Shown here: in pieces, positions 62,620-64,000 of the stretch | Layout of the letters: each line of letters begins with the position of its first letter | How positions within the stretch are numbered: the stretch's first letter is position 1 | From: Hormiphora californensis | Taxonomy: Eukaryota > Ctenophora > Tentaculata > Cydippida > Pleurobrachiidae | Length of the DNA: 64,000 nucleotides | Reading direction: 5' to 3' | NCBI GenBank assembly: GCA_020137815.1 | Contig: CM035356.1 | Location: forward strand, 5,033,253 to 5,097,252 | Made by a program: the position numbers and the translations under genes | The notes under the pieces: generated by a model | Database searches by the model: none | What the model was told of the DNA's origin: nothing | The model's input: only the letters and a program-made list of their open reading frames with translations

Positions 62620-63907
62620 TCATCTCAGATGCCAGTTTTCAAGAGTTTTACTGAACTGATCCAAATTAGAAGGGTAATTAGAAGGGTAGTTAGTGGGGTA
62701 GTGAGGTGGTGCTGCGTAAAGATGGTCGTCATCATCATCGTCGTCCGGCTGTGGGGATACCATACCTGTCCCATAATCAGGATGATCATTGAAACCGTAA
62801 TAATCTGGGGAGATGGTCTGGGGTTAGGGGTAGGGTGGGGTAATAATCTGGGGAGATGGTCTGAAGTTAGGGTTAGGAGTGGCTTAATAATCTGGGGAGA
62901 TGGTCTGGGGATAGGGGTAGGGTGGGGTAGTAGTCTGAGGGTGGGGGTTAGGGTTTTAGGGTGGGCTAATAATCTGGGGAGATGGTCTGGGGTTAGGGGT
63001 AGGGTGGGGTAATAATCTGGGGAGATGGTCTGAAGTTAGGGTTAGGAGTGGCTTAATAATCTGGGGAGATGGTCTGGGGATAGGGGTAGGGTGGGGTAGT
63101 AGTCTGAGGGTGGGGGTTAGGGTTTTAGGGTGGGCTAATAATCTGGGGAGATGGTCTGGGGTTAGGGTTAGGAGTGGCTTAATAATCTGGGGAGATGGTC
63201 TGGGGATAGGGGTAGGGTGGGGTAATAATCTGGGGAGATGGTCTGGGGTTAGGGGTAGGGTGGGGTAGTAGTCTGAGGGCGGGGGTGCCTGGGGTTAGGG
63301 GTTTAGGGTGGGGTAGTAGTCTGAGGGTGGGGGTTAGGGGTTAGGGGTAGGGTGGGGTAATAATCTGGGGAGATGGTCTGGGGTTAGGGGTAGGGTGGGG
63401 TAATAATCTGGGGAGATGGTCTGGGGTTAGGGTAGTCAGAGATTACTGATTATGGGTAGGGTGGCCCCCGAAGGTGTCGCAAAGCAGCACCTGCAATGGG
63501 CTCGAAACGCGACTGGAGGTGCCGCGAAGCGGCGCCGGAAGGAGCCAGAGGCAAGGGGTCTGGGGGCTGCCAAACCTTTAGCGGGGTCCAAGGGAGGGAA
63601 AACCAAGGGTGGTAGTGGAATTAGGGACGGTCTAAAGTTAGGAAATGTTTCAACTTCTTTTTAACAACAGTCACTACATTAATTGCTTACCTGGATGGTA
63701 GCCAGGTGCCCCCTCCATACCAGGATGGTAGCCAGGTGCCCCCTCCATACCAGGGTGATACCCAGGTGCCCCCTCCATTCCAGGATGGTATCCAGGTGGG
63801 TACCCCGCTGCAGCTGCTGCCTCGTGTTGATACAACAAATCAGCGGTGCTGTCTCCTGACATCATCATCATCTCACGGGGAAGGTAGTCGTCATCATACG
63901 ATTCAAC
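62620..63907 (-). CDS. Last two exons of a Tyr/Pro/His-repeat protein (5' partial)
   Basis: Exons 63907-63691 and 62804-62620 join in frame (HP|D). The first starts VESYDDDYLPREMMMMSG and carries repeats of GYHPGMEGAP (four GYHP units). The second has DYYGFNDHPDYGTGMVSP, an acidic Asp7 run, then YPTNYPSNYPSN and ends LENWHLR. Such Gly/Tyr/Pro-rich low-complexity tails occur on secreted matrix, membrane and RNA-binding proteins; no family can be named. The 5' part is beyond the right edge. The intron is an unusual minisatellite made of acceptor copies. Confidence 0.7.
62797..63440. repeat. Minisatellite whose unit contains a splice acceptor
   Basis: About eleven copies of TAATAATCTGGGGAGATGGT joined by GGTTAGGGGTAGGGTGGGG-type spacers. 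On the minus strand each has CCATCTCCCCAG|ATTATTA, the acceptor and first bases of the real exon (62804 down). It fills most of the intron. Confidence 0.9.
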
Positions 63908-64000
63908 CTAGTGGAGGAGGGAGGGAAAGTTCAGCCTGGTATAACAATGGTAGGGGTTATTGAAACTGGGGGAGGGAGGGACAGTTAGAATACACAGGGT

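Noticed and set aside
62797-63440. Telomere-like GGGTTAGGG motifs
   Set aside because: They are irregular parts of a longer minisatellite unit tied to a splice acceptor, not a (TTAGGG)n array.

Overview
This is animal nuclear DNA. It carries GT-AG spliced genes for metazoan families (a novel-type protein kinase C, DZANK1, MND1, a NAGPA-like uncovering enzyme, a class-A GPCR, a papain-family cathepsin and a C2H2 zinc-finger protein), three tRNA-Lys genes, and many non-LTR retrotransposons, MITEs, long foldback elements and minisatellites. Short introns, dense and nested genes and heavy simple-sequence content suggest a non-vertebrate, perhaps early-branching animal such as a sponge. That placement is a guess.

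Layout: 0-1.2 kb, two tandem Helitron-like elements. 1.5-3.2 kb, the 3' end of a coiled-coil/PH-domain gene (+). 4.1-9 kb, a nearly intact L2/CR1-like LINE (-) with one nonsense codon in ORF1. 10.9-14.2 kb, a decayed second LINE (+). 15.7-24.2 kb, a class-A GPCR (+) whose introns are swollen by foldbacks, a Helitron-like element and a 163-bp tandem repeat. 24.5-35.2 kb, a 15-exon nPKC gene (-) converging on the GPCR; one of its introns holds an assembly gap and a stretch of poor sequence. 36.9-38.6 kb, a duplicated repeat block. 39.1-40.5 kb, a 5'-truncated R2-like retrotransposon tail. 40.7-42.5 kb, a single-exon NAGPA-like gene (+). 43.7-49.3 kb, an 8-exon nuclear-looking gene (+) with weak resemblance to the INO80 N-terminus, containing a 1.56-kb foldback, two hAT MITEs and three tRNA-Lys(UUU) genes. 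50.2-56.0 kb, DZANK1 (-, 12 exons). 56.3-59.8 kb, MND1 (-), with a complete cathepsin gene (+) nested in its first intron. 60.7-61.9 kb, a single-exon five-finger zinc-finger gene (-). 62.6-63.9 kb, the last two exons of a Tyr/Pro/His-repeat gene (-) that runs off the right edge.

The most unusual signal is a recurring one. At about fifteen intron/exon boundaries the splice site, with a few exon bases, is tandemly copied into the intron, from two copies up to about eleven, sometimes forming a minisatellite whose unit is a splice acceptor. A second theme is long, nearly perfect foldback elements in introns, which would form dsRNA if transcribed. Two genes (cathepsin, DZANK1) have frame breaks that look like a 1-nt homopolymer loss and a 7-nt tandem duplication. 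All exon models were made by eye from splice signals, reading-frame continuity and remembered family sequences, without alignment or transcript data.
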